From NCBI GenBank assembly GCA_017084465.1, contig CP070896.1:1054001-1118000 (forward strand): a stretch of 64,000 bases of DNA, read 5' to 3'. Below, one piece after another: positions 28,001-36,399 of the stretch (the stretch's first letter is position 1; every line of letters starts with the position of its first letter). The position numbers were made by a program, and so were the translations under genes. The DNA comes from Lacrimispora xylanisolvens. Its GTDB lineage: Bacteria; Bacillota; Clostridia; Lachnospirales; Lachnospiraceae. The notes under the pieces are model-generated. The model was given only the letters and a program-made list of their open reading frames with translations. It did not search any database and had not been told where the DNA came from.

Positions 28001-30672
28001 GCTGCCTTTACGCGGACATAATAGGTTGTGCCCGGTTGCACGGAACCGTCATCGGGTATGGTGCTGCTAAAGTCTCCGGTAGTGCTCACCTCGTAGATAT
28101 TATCAAAGTGTAGTGTTTCTTCCTTGTAATTAATAGTCACCACGCTTGCATCAACTGCAGCCGGTAGGGTGTACTGTGCCTTATAAGCGGATGCAGATGG
28201 CATTACGGTATCTGTTTCCGCAACACGAACATGAATATAATATTCAGTTGCAGCGGACAGGCCGGTAAAGGTATACATTCCCGTTACGGCCGCTTTGTAA
28301 TATTCACTGCCACTGGTGGGCCATGTAATTGGTGGGGTCTTACTTGTAGAAATGAAATATTCGTTGCCCGCCACCGCGTTAATGGTGATACTCTCAGAGG
28401 TAGGTCTGTTGTCACCTGTTCCAATTAAATCGTCCGTATTAACCGGGGGACCACTGTAAGCCGCACGGCTGACGGAAATCGTATAGTCTGTGGTTTTGCC
28501 GTCAAAGGTGATGGTCAGTGACTGACTTGCGGCAACAGCAGAGGAATCAAAGCCGCTTACCATGTCCATAGTGACGTCCTTATCATAGGTAGAGCCATTG
28601 GTGCAAAGAACGGTTATTTTCAGGTTTGATACATCCAGTGTATCACCCACCTTGTATTCAGACTTGTGGGTGGTACTGCTAACCTCTATACTCTCAGTGA
28701 CCAGTGTCTCAAGAGTAATATTTATATTGGACACATCCTCATCGTTAACTACCACATTGGTGGCAGAAGCAGCATATTTGCCAGGTACTCCAGCCACGCG
28801 GACAACATAGCTGCCGCTTGGAACGTCAGGGATGGAATATGTCCCGTCAGTGCCTGTAGTTGCACTTCTCTTGGGGTTTTTAAAATTAGTATCTGCGGAG
28901 TCGTATAGTTTCACTGTCAGCCCAGAAACGTCTGCGCCGGTTGTGCCGGCATTTACTGCACCTGAAACAGTAACGAGTTTTTGCCACTCTAACTTTACTA
29001 CCTGTTCGCTTCCCGTTCCTGTATTTACAATTTTATATACCGGTTTATCGCTGACAAAGTATTCACTGTAATCCGAGCTGCTATTTGTTGTGATACTAAT
29101 CGGATTACCGCTTGAAGGTTCTGTCCACGTATTTACGCCAATGGAAGCACCGGTGGTAAGCGGATTGCTGGTGCTTACTGAGATAATTGTGTCATTTCCA
29201 AAGTACACATTGCCCGCAGTGGTGGAATCATTTAGCGTATTATCCTTAATCACGGCCGAGCCCCCTACAGTAAAACCTTTATCGCAGAAAATACCTCCAT
29301 TAAGGCTCTTGTTGTCTGTGATACTGCCGCCTGTAACAGTAAAACTATAATATGCATAGACGCCGCCGCCCCAATTTAACGCCTCATTATTTGTAATACT
29401 TCCACCCTCCATTACAAAGGTGCTTTTATCATCATATAAACTCACACCACCACCGCCTCGTTTATCGTTGACGGTTTTATTACCGGTGATATTACCGCCC
29501 TGCATTATGAAGCTGCCAATCACAAGCACACAGCCCCCTTTATTGCCACTGCAATAACCACCAGTGATGCAGCCTTGATCTGCAAATATTTCCGTGCTGT
29601 CATCCTTGAGGGTAAGGGTGCCTGATACATCAATCACGTTGCCTTTTGACCATGCCACTTTCTGCCCCCTGTCGATGTTGTGGCCGTTTAAATCGAGAAT
29701 AGTTGTTTTATCAGCCGCAAAACTTAACGGCCATGTGGAGTGGTTGTCTTTATTAATATCCATAAGAAGCTGGATATACGCCGTGCCGCTGGAAAGCTCA
29801 TTTGCATAAGACATAGCCTCTATCAGTGTGCCGCTGCCCTCCCAGCTTGTTGGTAAGGCGCCATCAGCTCCTGCCTCACCCCACTGAGCCTGGGATGCAG
29901 GCAACATCATAAGCCGTGCTGCTTTGCCCACCGTAACAGTAATCTCCGGCAGGTCGGCGCTGACGGTGTAACCTTTTATTTCCGGTGTGAAAACGTAAAC
30001 GCCCGGGGTGTCCTTTTCATACTCCGGCGTAGAAACCCATGTTACTGGAATAGAAACAGCCTCCTCCTCCCATTCTTCAACAGGCGTTTTGCCTGATCCT
30101 GGTTGTTCGATTTCTTCTGCTACTGTAGCATTGCTGCTGGTTGCATCAATTGGATCAATTGGATCAACCGGCATTATACCGGGATCTACAGATGGCGTAT
30201 TGTCTGATACCGTCTGCTGGTTCTCTTCCACTTCCGTATTCGTGCTGCCGGATTCAATTGGATCAATCGGCATTGTGCTGGAATCTACAGCGGAAGAAGG
30301 AGTCGCATCCGTATCTGTCTCAATTGCAAAATGATCCGCTGTTGTACTTGAGTTTACTGAAAGCAATAACTCCTTGTCTATACCCTCCTGCTCCGTCTGC
30401 ACGATTGAAGAATCGTTATCCACCACAGGTTCCTCCGGCACATCGTTTTCTGCCTCTGTAGCTGTGCTTACCGTAGCCATCAGACTTTTGGGCAGCTCCA
30501 GATCCTTTAAATCTGTACCAAGCGACACAGTCATTGTGGTTGTGGAAAGTTCATCGAATTCTATGATTTCTCCCCTTAATCCAGTGGATGTGACTCCCTC
30601 TGCCAATACCGTAACCGGCGGCAGCGTAAGCAGCATACACGCCGCCAGTAGTATGCTAAGTACTCTTTTCAT
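25021..30672 (-). CDS. giant SLH-domain surface protein with beta-helix and repeated FN3-like domains
   Basis: An 1883-residue cell-surface protein; the start ATG 30672 follows AGGAGG. Signal peptide 1-24 (cut after VLA). Residues 25-260 are an acidic Ser/Thr-rich linker with PIDPID repeats. About 275-510 is a right-handed beta helix with repeated GGSITNN-type turns. About 563-654 is a carboxypeptidase-regulatory-like domain (TDGTYSIPDVPSGSYVV). About 657-741 is an Ig-like (Big_3) domain. About 744-1250 holds two copies of a 253-residue block starting LIGTGDNRPTSESITIN, each with two FN3-like units. More FN3-like sequence runs to 1398. Three SLH domains follow (about 1643-1819; motifs ITRGDFITALGRLA, ITRQEAAVIL, ITRGKASAML), then a Trp/Tyr-rich wall-binding repeat (KWYYFNADGSL). 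SLH domains attach the protein to pyruvylated wall polymer. The role is probably adhesion or structure. Confidence 0.85.
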   Translation of the reverse strand: MKRVLSILLAACMLLTLPPVTVLAEGVTSTGLRGEIIEFDELSTTTMTVSLGTDLKDLELPKSLMATVSTATEAENDVPEEPVVDNDSSIVQTEQEGIDKELLLSVNSSTTADHFAIETDTDATPSSAVDSSTMPIDPIESGSTNTEVEENQQTVSDNTPSVDPGIMPVDPIDPIDATSSNATVAEEIEQPGSGKTPVEEWEEEAVSIPVTWVSTPEYEKDTPGVYVFTPEIKGYTVSADLPEITVTVGKAARLMMLPASQAQWGEAGADGALPTSWEGSGTLIEAMSYANELSSGTAYIQLLMDINKDNHSTWPLSFAADKTTILDLNGHNIDRGQKVAWSKGNVIDVSGTLTLKDDSTEIFADQGCITGGYCSGNKGGCVLVIGSFIMQGGNITGNKTVNDKRGGGGVSLYDDKSTFVMEGGSITNNEALNWGGGVYAYYSFTVTGGSITDNKSLNGGIFCDKGFTVGGSAVIKDNTLNDSTTAGNVYFGNDTIISVSTSNPLTTGASIGVNTWTEPSSGNPISITTNSSSDYSEYFVSDKPVYKIVNTGTGSEQVVKLEWQKLVTVSGAVNAGTTGADVSGLTVKLYDSADTNFKNPKRSATTGTDGTYSIPDVPSGSYVVRVAGVPGKYAASATNVVVNDEDVSNINITLETLVTESIEVSSTTHKSEYKVGDTLDVSNLKITVLCTNGSTYDKDVTMDMVSGFDSSAVAASQSLTITFDGKTTDYTISVSRAAYSGPPVNTDDLIGTGDNRPTSESITINAVAGNEYFISTSKTPPITWPTSGSEYYKAAVTGMYTFTGLSAATEYYIHVRVAETDTVMPSASAYKAQYTLPAAVDASVVTINYKEETLHFDNIYEVSTTGDFSSTIPDDGSVQPGTTYYVRVKAAGGVPASEQVSFTAPARPATPDAVATGNIKKTDTTITITSTVSTQEYSVDGGVTWKNGNGSLNFKDLTANQSYSVKTRITATDTSFASVSTSISVTTKMAAGTAPTVTTEILIGTGDNRPTSESITINTVAGNEYFISTSATAPLEWPTSGDNYFKSVESGIHTFTGLTVATKYYIYVRVAETETAMPSEYARIAQYTQLTTFDASVVTINYMEETLSFDHIYEVSTTHEFGTTIPDGGPVQPGTTYYVRIKAAGGVPASEAVSFTAASRPASPAAVTSENVKKTDTTITIKNTVTTQDYSVDGGVTWRAGNGSLTFTGLTANHPYRVLARIPATATTFQSVSAPLIVTTKTASAALNDSGVTYSVMGGTITGLGNTYEYSMDEGLTWLTAPVTGVIFTKGSVLVRRKETDDAMPSLPQLLGTIAAAAVSKAPTLESKTDNSVTLTAMNGYEYSRDGGLTWQSSNVFSNLNSGTAYSFIARIQATNTAFPGVVSTELGVITNETPSNGSSGASGSGSDKSDSSAKPTEPVTGAADNKAAIDNQGNASVTVTDKNISDAIASAKAEAARKGVNAGVIKVVIHVSTSGESTDNFTVNLPITTQQQIISNKISGIELAVDRPDITVGINLAAVTEINRQANQDVQLIVRKTDGSTLGPAAKAIIENRPVYDFKASYQDGSKHVTNFGGGRVYVSIPYTPADNEATGCLYMTYVNENGEISRVPGSAYDTNSRSLIFTTDHFSVYGVGYTAPAVNFIDIGKHWAKESIDYVAGRGLLGGNEDGTFNPDAVITRGDFITALGRLASVDTNAYTTSTDGKDSSSLPYIQWAYSKGIIQRAENTQFAPDRAITRQEAAVILQNYAKATDEQFPASRNAVNFADASSIDSNCRDAVKALQQAGILMGEQNNRFNPTANITRGKASAMLHRYIKLTIDPATAQGWTRNDDGQYLYYKAGVMVSGKWLEIDSKWYYFNADGSLAISTNVDGYEIDENGVMKTK
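26930..28440 (-). repeat. 253-codon internal tandem duplication in the SLH protein
   Basis: The codons for LIGTGDNRPTSESITIN occur at about 28381-28428 and again at 27622-27669, exactly 759 bases (253 codons) apart. The following blocks stay parallel: AVAGNEYFISTS / TVAGNEYFISTS, QPGTTYYVRVKAAGGVPASE / QPGTTYYVRIKAAGGVPASE and EYSVDGGVTW / DYSVDGGVTW. The copies have diverged at scattered positions, so the duplication is not recent. Confidence 0.85.
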
Positions 30673-30840
30673 TAATTTTTCCTCCTGTTTTTTTGAAACG
30701 TATGGCTGGCGCAAGATATCTCATGCTGCTTGTTTATATAAAAGACATCTGCTTGATTTCATTTTCAATCGATCACTCCCTTTTTTATTAAATTAGTTAT
30801 AAGATAATGTGTGAGATACCATTATGAGAATAACTAAAAA

Positions 30841-30887
30841 AGGTGTAAAAATGAGCTTTTGCACTTAAAAGACTCATTTTTACACCT
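30841..30887 (-). terminator. terminator after the alkylation-repair operon
   Basis: A perfect 15-bp AT-rich stem (AGGTGTAAAAATGAG at 30841-30855 with 30873-30887) is followed on the minus strand by TTTTTT. It separates the DUF1203 gene from the SLH protein gene. Confidence 0.8.
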
Positions 30888-30907
30888 AAAAAAATATATT
30901 TTAATAT

Positions 30908-31381
30908 TCAGCTTATTCTCTCAACTAAGCAGCTATAACAACCTGGTACAGCATTATGGATATGGATATACTCAATTTTTTCGTTATTAAAAAAATCTAT
31001 GATACAGCTTTTTGTGTCAATACCATCAATCAATTTACATTTCAACATCATCCCTCTTTTATCATAACCTCTCATTGAGAGCTTTCTATGCAATAATTGA
31101 TCTGGTATAGCATTAACTGGAATTTTTGCAGTCTCAGCATTTCTCCGTATAAAAATAGCTCCATTCCCCTGATAAGGTGAATTAACAACATGATGATTAT
31201 AGTTAAAAAGATAAACTGTTTCTCCAATATCTGCATCCTCTAAGCTGATACGGCAAGGATATCCGGGAGTAGTATCAGCGACCAATTTTACGATACCATT
31301 ATTTATTAATTCTTCATCAGTTAATTCATCTATATATTGAAACTCGCTTTTTTCCAACCCTCGTATAATAAAATCACACAT
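30908..31381 (-). CDS. DUF1203-family protein in the alkylation-repair operon
   Basis: A 157-residue protein that matches DUF1203 along its length: GYPCRISLEDADIGETVYLF, YNHHVVNSPYQGNGAIFIRR, LSMRGYDKRGMML and YIHIHNAVPGCYSCLVER. Conserved Cys and His residues suggest a catalytic or metal-binding site, but no activity is known. ATG 31381 lies two bases after the corrected ada stop at 31384, so it is translated with ada, alkA and ogt. This links it by context to repair of alkylated DNA or detoxification of alkylating agents. Confidence 0.8.
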   Translation of the reverse strand: MCDFIIRGLEKSEFQYIDELTDEELINNGIVKLVADTTPGYPCRISLEDADIGETVYLFNYNHHVVNSPYQGNGAIFIRRNAETAKIPVNAIPDQLLHRKLSMRGYDKRGMMLKCKLIDGIDTKSCIIDFFNNEKIEYIHIHNAVPGCYSCLVERIS

Positions 31382-31383
31382 AA

Positions 31384-31959
31384 CTAATTCTCCCTCTGTT
31401 TATCAATGTTTTTACGGTATTCTTTTGGTGAAACGCCTGTCACCTTCCCTAAACTGTGCATAAAATGTAGAAAGGCTCTCAAAACCGCTTTGCAGGGAAA
31501 TTTGCAGAATACTATTTTGCGTATGAACAAGCTGATCTTTCGCACTGGCAATTCGCAGCTGGTTTAAATATTCTGATGGCGTTTTCTGGTATTGCTCCTG
31601 AAACAGCTGTATCATACGGTTCCTGCTCAGACCCAGTCCCGCCAGTTCTTCTTTTAAACGGCTGCGATCTGTAAAATACCGGTCACATACTTCTTTTATT
31701 TTATCCGCTGAATCCTTTAGCGGCTGAAATTCCAGCAAATCCGGGCGGCAGCGTTTGCAGGGACGCAGTCCACTTTCTGCAGCCTGCTTTGCCGTGTCAA
31801 AAAAGAGAACATTTTCCCGCTTTGGACTTTTTGACTTACAGGAGGGGCGGCAGTAAATCCCGGTTGTTTTCACACCATAAAAAATCTACCGTCATAAGCA
31901 GGATTACAGGTCTGGGATGCCTGCCATTTTTCATCATCTGTTAATTTTACTTCGGACAT
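31384..31959 (-). CDS. ada: AdaA-type methylphosphotriester-sensing regulator, two frameshifts
   Basis: Corrected length is 191 residues. The N-terminal Ada zinc domain has YDGRFFYGVKTTGIYCRPSC and LRPCKRCRPD; the four Cys bind zinc, and the first accepts the methyl group from phosphotriesters. A helical AraC domain follows (LGLSRNRMIQLFQEQYQKTP and SLQSGFESLSTFYAQFRE, ending VTGVSPKEYRKN). There is no C-terminal O6-methyltransferase domain; that is encoded by ogt in the same operon, as in the Bacillus AdaA/AdaB split. Indels: one base missing in the six-base run at 31879-31884, and one extra at 31443-31444. The start ATG 31959 overlaps the alkA stop by 13 bases, behind AAGGAGGTG. Confidence 0.85.
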
Positions 31960-32597
31960 TTTAACACCTCCTTTTTCTCAATTGACATTGAGTAAAGTTC
32001 CCATAAATAGATAGAAGCCACCGACCCATAAGGTGAATATTTATTTCTATAGGAATCAAACTGTTCTTTTGTCAGTTTGGGATTGCCGTAGAGTTTCTCC
32101 ATTCCACGGCGAATGGCAATATCACCAAAGCTGACTACGTCAGGTCGTTCCATATGAATAAGCAGCATTTGTACAGTCCATGGACCTATTCCCTTAAAAT
32201 CCGTGAGAATGCGAATAATCTCGCTGTCCGGCTTCTTTTGCAGACAATCCAGACACAGACTTCCTTCCACGATCTCTTTTGCCAGATCGCAGATACAAAT
32301 GGCTTTTTTCATGGTAATGCCACATTGCCTCACCTCCTCCGGGGTAAAGCCGGAAAGATTCTCCGGAGTGATTTCACCTAATTTTTCCTGCATTCGTTCC
32401 CATACAGTTTTTGCAGCCCGGGTTGAGATCAATTGACCAACAATCCCATTGATCAGCGCTGCGAATGGGTCGGGAATTATCTCGCGCTTCACGTGCCCAA
32501 GTCTTACCATCGCTTCACCAAGCACAGGATCAGCAGCGGCAAGATGTGCTGTTTCTTCCATTCCATAATGAAAATACTTATATTTAATGGTTGACAT
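31947..32597 (-). CDS. alkA: DNA-3-methyladenine glycosylase II (AlkA-like)
   Basis: A 216-residue glycosylase that removes N3- and N7-alkylated purines. The helix-hairpin-helix motif reads LTDFKGIGPWTVQMLLIH, and the catalytic Asp is in VSFGDIAIRRGM, together the HhH-GPD signature. It lacks the extra N-terminal domain of E. coli AlkA, as many Gram-positive relatives do. The start ATG 32597 overlaps the corrected ogt stop by 14 bases, and its stop overlaps the start of ada, so the three are translationally coupled. Confidence 0.85.
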   Translation of the reverse strand: MSTIKYKYFHYGMEETAHLAAADPVLGEAMVRLGHVKREIIPDPFAALINGIVGQLISTRAAKTVWERMQEKLGEITPENLSGFTPEEVRQCGITMKKAICICDLAKEIVEGSLCLDCLQKKPDSEIIRILTDFKGIGPWTVQMLLIHMERPDVVSFGDIAIRRGMEKLYGNPKLTKEQFDSYRNKYSPYGSVASIYLWELYSMSIEKKEVLKCPK

Positions 32598-33055
32598 GAT
32601 TTTTTTCCAATTCTAACAGAGTTTTCTTTATTTCCAGACCACCGGCATAACCTGTTAATTTACCATCTGATCCGACGATACGGTGGCAGGGTGTCAAAAT
32701 AAGTATGGGGTTTTTTGCTATTGGCCATGCCTACAGCGCGGGAAGCCTCCGGCCGGCCAAGCATTTCAGCAACCTGTTTATAACTGCGGGTTTCGCCATA
32801 CGGAATTTCCTGCAATGTATTCCAAACCGTCTTCTGGAACTCCGTTCCTTTGGCTTCAAGCTTTAAATCAAATTTTCTGCGGTTACCTGACAAATATTCC
32901 AAAAGCTGCTTTTCAGCTTCTTTTAACAAGGGTGTGATCTGTTTATCTTCTCTGTCCGGTGTGTCCTTAGCAAAGAAAAGTTCTGTAATTGCGCCATCCT
33001 GTTCTGATATAACAACTGGACCCAAGGTCGTCTGAAATACGACTGTGTTTTTCAT
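32584..33055 (-). CDS. ogt: methylated-DNA--protein-cysteine methyltransferase, frameshifted
   Basis: Corrected length is 156 residues. It repairs O6-methylguanine by irreversible transfer of the methyl group to its own Cys. The DNA-binding part has TEFQKTVWNTLQEIPYGETR and SYKQVAEMLGRPEASRAVGMA; the active site PCHRIVGSDG appears only after removing one A from the six-base run at 32711-32716, which also restores the tail LTGYAGGLEIKKTLLELE and the stop at 32584. It is the first gene of the operon, with AAAGGAGG before ATG 33055 and a clear promoter at 33105-33133. It corresponds to AdaB. Confidence 0.87.
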
Positions 33056-33104
33056 AAAGTCAACCTCCTTTGTTGATATTAATTCAGTTTACTCTGTTTT
33101 TTTC

Positions 33105-33133
33105 ATTATATCATCCGATTTTGCACCATGTAA
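33105..33133 (-). promoter_or_regulatory. promoter of the ogt-alkA-ada-DUF1203 operon
   Basis: On the minus strand TTACAT (33128-33133) and TATAAT (33105-33110) are 17 bases apart, about 50 bases before the ogt start. An Ada-type activator would bind at or just upstream of such a weak -35 box. Confidence 0.7.
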
Positions 33134-33147
33134 TTTTAGATAGTAAT

Positions 33148-33186
33148 ATGAAAAAACAGCGTTTTCAAATTACGCTGTTTTTCATA
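33148..33186 (-). terminator. terminator after the RibD-like reductase gene
   Basis: AAAAACAGCG (33152-33161) pairs with CGCTGTTTTT (33173-33182), extended by ATATG/CATAT with one bulged A. On the minus strand a T run follows, a few bases after the stop at 33192. Confidence 0.8.
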
Positions 33187-33191
33187 TCCAC

Positions 33192-33710
33192 TCAGGATTG
33201 TATTTTTGTATAAATTAGTTCAGCAAATTGTCCGTATTGTTTTACTTCTTTTAAATAAAACCGTTTTAATGATTCCTCCTGGGAAAACAACGGAATTCCT
33301 TTTCCTAATAATACTGGAGCAATCTGTATTATCATATTGTCTATCATATTGTTATCCAGCAGAGGAGCCAGGAGTGTTCCACCCCCCACAATCCATATGT
33401 TTTTATCTTTATCAAACTGCTTTACAAATTCCACAACATCACAACTAACAGGAGTAAATCCCCTTACTGAAACACTTTTTGAATGTGTTATTACGTAATT
33501 TTCAGTCGTAGAGTAAATACTGTCAGCATCATCCATTTTTTCAATTTCATTAAATGTCCGTTTTCCCATAATAGTAATATTCATTGAATTATAGAAATTC
33601 ACATAATCTGTTTCTTCTGTATCTCCAGACTGGTAAAGCCAGTCCAGGTTATGATTTTTATCGGCCAGATAGCCATCCAGAGTAATACATCCATAAAAAT
33701 ATACGCTCAT
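33192..33710 (-). CDS. RibD C-terminal/dihydrofolate-reductase-like protein
   Basis: A 172-residue reductase-like protein of the RibD_C/DHFR fold. It begins MSVYFYGCITLDGYLADKN, then has TIMGKRTFNEIE and the NADPH-loop motif KNIWIVGGGTLLAPLLDN, with PVLLGKGIPLF after it. Proteins like this (YwjB/YyaP type) are distinct from true FolA, and their substrate is unknown. The start at 33710 follows AAGGATT; an upstream in-frame ATG at 33749 overlaps phzF and has no site. Last gene of the operon. Confidence 0.78.
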   Translation of the reverse strand: MSVYFYGCITLDGYLADKNHNLDWLYQSGDTEETDYVNFYNSMNITIMGKRTFNEIEKMDDADSIYSTTENYVITHSKSVSVRGFTPVSCDVVEFVKQFDKDKNIWIVGGGTLLAPLLDNNMIDNMIIQIAPVLLGKGIPLFSQEESLKRFYLKEVKQYGQFAELIYTKIQS

Positions 33711-33738
33711 TTTAATCCTTCTTTCAAATATTAGTTTT

Positions 33739-34608
33739 TTACAATTCAACTTCTGACAAAATCAGATTTCTTGCATTCCCGCCCACTCTGACTTCATGTA
33801 TTTCATTTTCCTTCACGGTCAGAGATACCAGAATTTCAGAGGGTCTTTTCATGGAATACCCCTGTTCAAATACAATATTGGATTCCTGTCCGGCGTTAAT
33901 TTTGCCATAGTGGTAAAGATAGCATCCCAGAGCACCATTAGAAGTTCCCGTTGCTGATTCTTCGGGAATCTCATATAATGGAGCAAAATTTCTACAATTA
34001 GCGTTTGCGCCATACAGGGATTCCTGGGCAAAAACATGGTAACCAACTACACCATATTTTTGACTGATTAATTTAATTTTTTTCATATCCGGTTTCATTG
34101 CATTTAATATTTCCATGCTTTTTACAGGGATCAGAATATCCCGAAGTCCTGTAGATACGATCTGTGCCGGTAAATCTTCCGGCATCTGCGAAACATCAAT
34201 ATTTAAGGAGTCCGCAAGTTCATCCTTCCTTATTACTTCAGAAAACACAGGAGCTGACTGATTCATCATGACGGAGTGATCCTCATTTATTTCAATTCCC
34301 AGTATTCCGGCTTTTGTCTCCTGTTTATACTTTCCTGGTTTTAGTAACCCAAGGTATGACATGGTATAAAAGGCTGCAATTGTTGCATGACCGCATAAAT
34401 CAACCTCTTCCTTTGGCGTAAAGAATCTCACTCTGAAATCTGCTATCCCTGACTGCATTACAAAAGCAGTTTCGCTGAATCCCAGAATTGCAGCAATTTT
34501 CTCCATTTGCGTTTCCGATAATGAATCTGCGTCAAGTACAACGCCTGCTGGATTACCACCTTCATCAGTTTTAGCAAATGAATTTAATTGATATACATTT
34601 ACTTTCAT
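33739..34608 (-). CDS. PhzF-family isomerase
   Basis: A 289-residue protein of the PhzF/diaminopimelate-epimerase-like fold. Recognisable segments are YQLNSFAKTDEGGNPAGVVL, AILGFSETAFVM, VRFFTPKEEVDLCGHATIAA and EESATGTSNGALGCYL. The Glu of the SETAF motif is the usual acid/base. Phenazine synthesis genes are absent, so this is one of the many PhzF-like enzymes of unknown substrate. Its start overlaps the ABC gene stop (ATGA), showing tight coupling. Confidence 0.83.
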   Translation of the reverse strand: MKVNVYQLNSFAKTDEGGNPAGVVLDADSLSETQMEKIAAILGFSETAFVMQSGIADFRVRFFTPKEEVDLCGHATIAAFYTMSYLGLLKPGKYKQETKAGILGIEINEDHSVMMNQSAPVFSEVIRKDELADSLNIDVSQMPEDLPAQIVSTGLRDILIPVKSMEILNAMKPDMKKIKLISQKYGVVGYHVFAQESLYGANANCRNFAPLYEIPEESATGTSNGALGCYLYHYGKINAGQESNIVFEQGYSMKRPSEILVSLTVKENEIHEVRVGGNARNLILSEVEL

Positions 34609-36399
34609 AATTCTTTCTCTTTCCTTTCATACCACTGTGCCTGAGCCTCCCACATATCAGCGTATTTGCCTGGGCGGGAAAGCAGCTCGTCATGTGTCCC
34701 CATATCAACAATCTCTCCAGCCTCCAGCACTACGACGCGGTCAGCCAGCTTTGCAAAACCGAGACGATGAGTCACTATGACGGCACATTTGCCTTCTGCC
34801 AGCCTTTGAAATTGTTTGTATATCCTGGTCTCCTCAATGGGATCAATTGCGGAGGTGGGTTCATCCAGTACAATAAAGTCATTCACCCGGTATAACCCTC
34901 TTGCTATGGCTATCCTCTGCCATTGCCCTCCTGATAAATCAATGCCGCCAAACTCTGGTGAAAGCATATCCTCCATCCGGATACTGCCCTTTTCAAAACC
35001 GGCTTCACGAAGAGCTGATTCCGCCTGATCCAAACCGGCTTTCGCCAGATTGTCACTGATAGCCACATTCTCCTCAAGGGTCATTTTGTACCGCTGATAT
35101 TTCTGAAATACGCCAGATATGCCCTTATATAAAGAGGAAGGAGCAATCTTTGCGGTATCAAGACCGCCGACCATGACCCTGCCTTCCAACGGGCGGTAAA
35201 TCCCGGTCAGCAAACGCACAAGGGTGCTCTTTCCCGCGCCGTTTTCCCCCCACAATAGCAATGGTCTCCCCCTCTGCCAGGTTCAGTGATACGTTTTTCA
35301 CCGCCGGTTTCTCCCTTCCTGGATAGGTATAACTGATCCCGTAAGCAGCTACGCCTTCGGTAAAATCCGGTATTCCAGAAGAACCGGTGCGTTCCGGCAT
35401 GTCAAGCAAATGCAGGAAGTTGTTAACCTTGCCGATATCCCTGTTCATACTGCCTATGTGTTTGCTTACTATTTCATCCATAATATCGAATATCTGCCCC
35501 AGAGCCGCAAACACTGCGGCAAACATACCAACCGTAATCTCCCCATTCATGGTTGCAGTAAAGAGCAGATAAGCCGATGTTCCCATACCAGCAAATGTGG
35601 TTATATTTAATACCAGCTGCAGCAGTGCAATTTTCCGCTCTGCCCTCCATATCTTACAGGTAAGCAGCTCCAATGTATCTGTAAACAGCTGATTAAAAAA
35701 TGAAAATGCTCCCAATATACGGGTTTCTTTAAAATACTCTCTGTCACAAATTGCCTTCTGGTAATATTCATGCTCCCGGCGCAATGGCGCGCTCTGTTCT
35801 TCCAGCCTTGTGAATACCCGTATATGAATGGTCTGTGCCAGTATCGCAGGAATAAAAGCTAACAGAAGTGTAATTAACAGCATGGGCTTTAATGTAAACA
35901 GATAGGTTCCGATTGACAGGAAATACACTCCATAAAAAGAGACACACAAAAACAAAATCATGCAAAATAAAGGAATTGCCTGGATTCCCTCCCTGGCTTT
36001 ATTAAGGTCATCCAAAAAATCTGTGTTCTCAAATTGGGCAGGATCGATATCTATTAATTTCTTGTGAAGTAGAACAGTCAGTTTTCCTGATGATTTGGGG
36101 AAAAGAATGCCGGTTCCGTGAAAGTTATGAATCCCATTTAATAGCTGCTGCCCGAACGTTGCTCCAGTTAATAAAAACAGGGAAAACAGACAATCTGAAA
36201 AGCCCGCTTCGCTGGCAGACGCTTTGGAAATAGTATCAAAAAGGTGCTGGGTTGTTACAACTGTCAGGGAAAATGACAGCCCGTGCATGACAGCCAGTAT
36301 ATTTTCAAGAATACTATTTAAGGGTGCTGCCTGAAACTGCATTGGTATAATACGGGTAATGACTTGAAAGAATGTATAGTTCTTCTTTTCTGCATTCAT
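34605..36399 (-). CDS. ABC exporter half-transporter (permease-ATPase), frameshifted
   Basis: Corrected length is 597 residues. Membrane helices lie in the first 320 residues, then the ATPase: IVGENGAGKSTLVRLL (Walker A, restored only after removing one base from the six-base run at 35246-35251), FQKYQRYKMTLEEN (Q-loop), LSGGQWQRIAIARGL and FIVLDEPTSAIDP. The start ATG 36399 overlaps the stop of the partner ABC gene by ATGA, so the two probably form a heterodimer. Both ATP sites look intact. The LSGGQWQR form is common in exporters of peptides and small natural products, but the cargo is not known. Confidence 0.83.

Noticed and set aside
25240..30796. Many long plus-strand open frames opposite the SLH protein gene
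   Set aside because: They are shadows of a repetitive Thr/Ser-rich gene; none has a ribosome site or recognisable domain, and the minus-strand protein has a signal peptide and SLH domains.
33739..34608. Phenazine biosynthesis
   Set aside because: Only a PhzF-like isomerase is present; no other phz genes.
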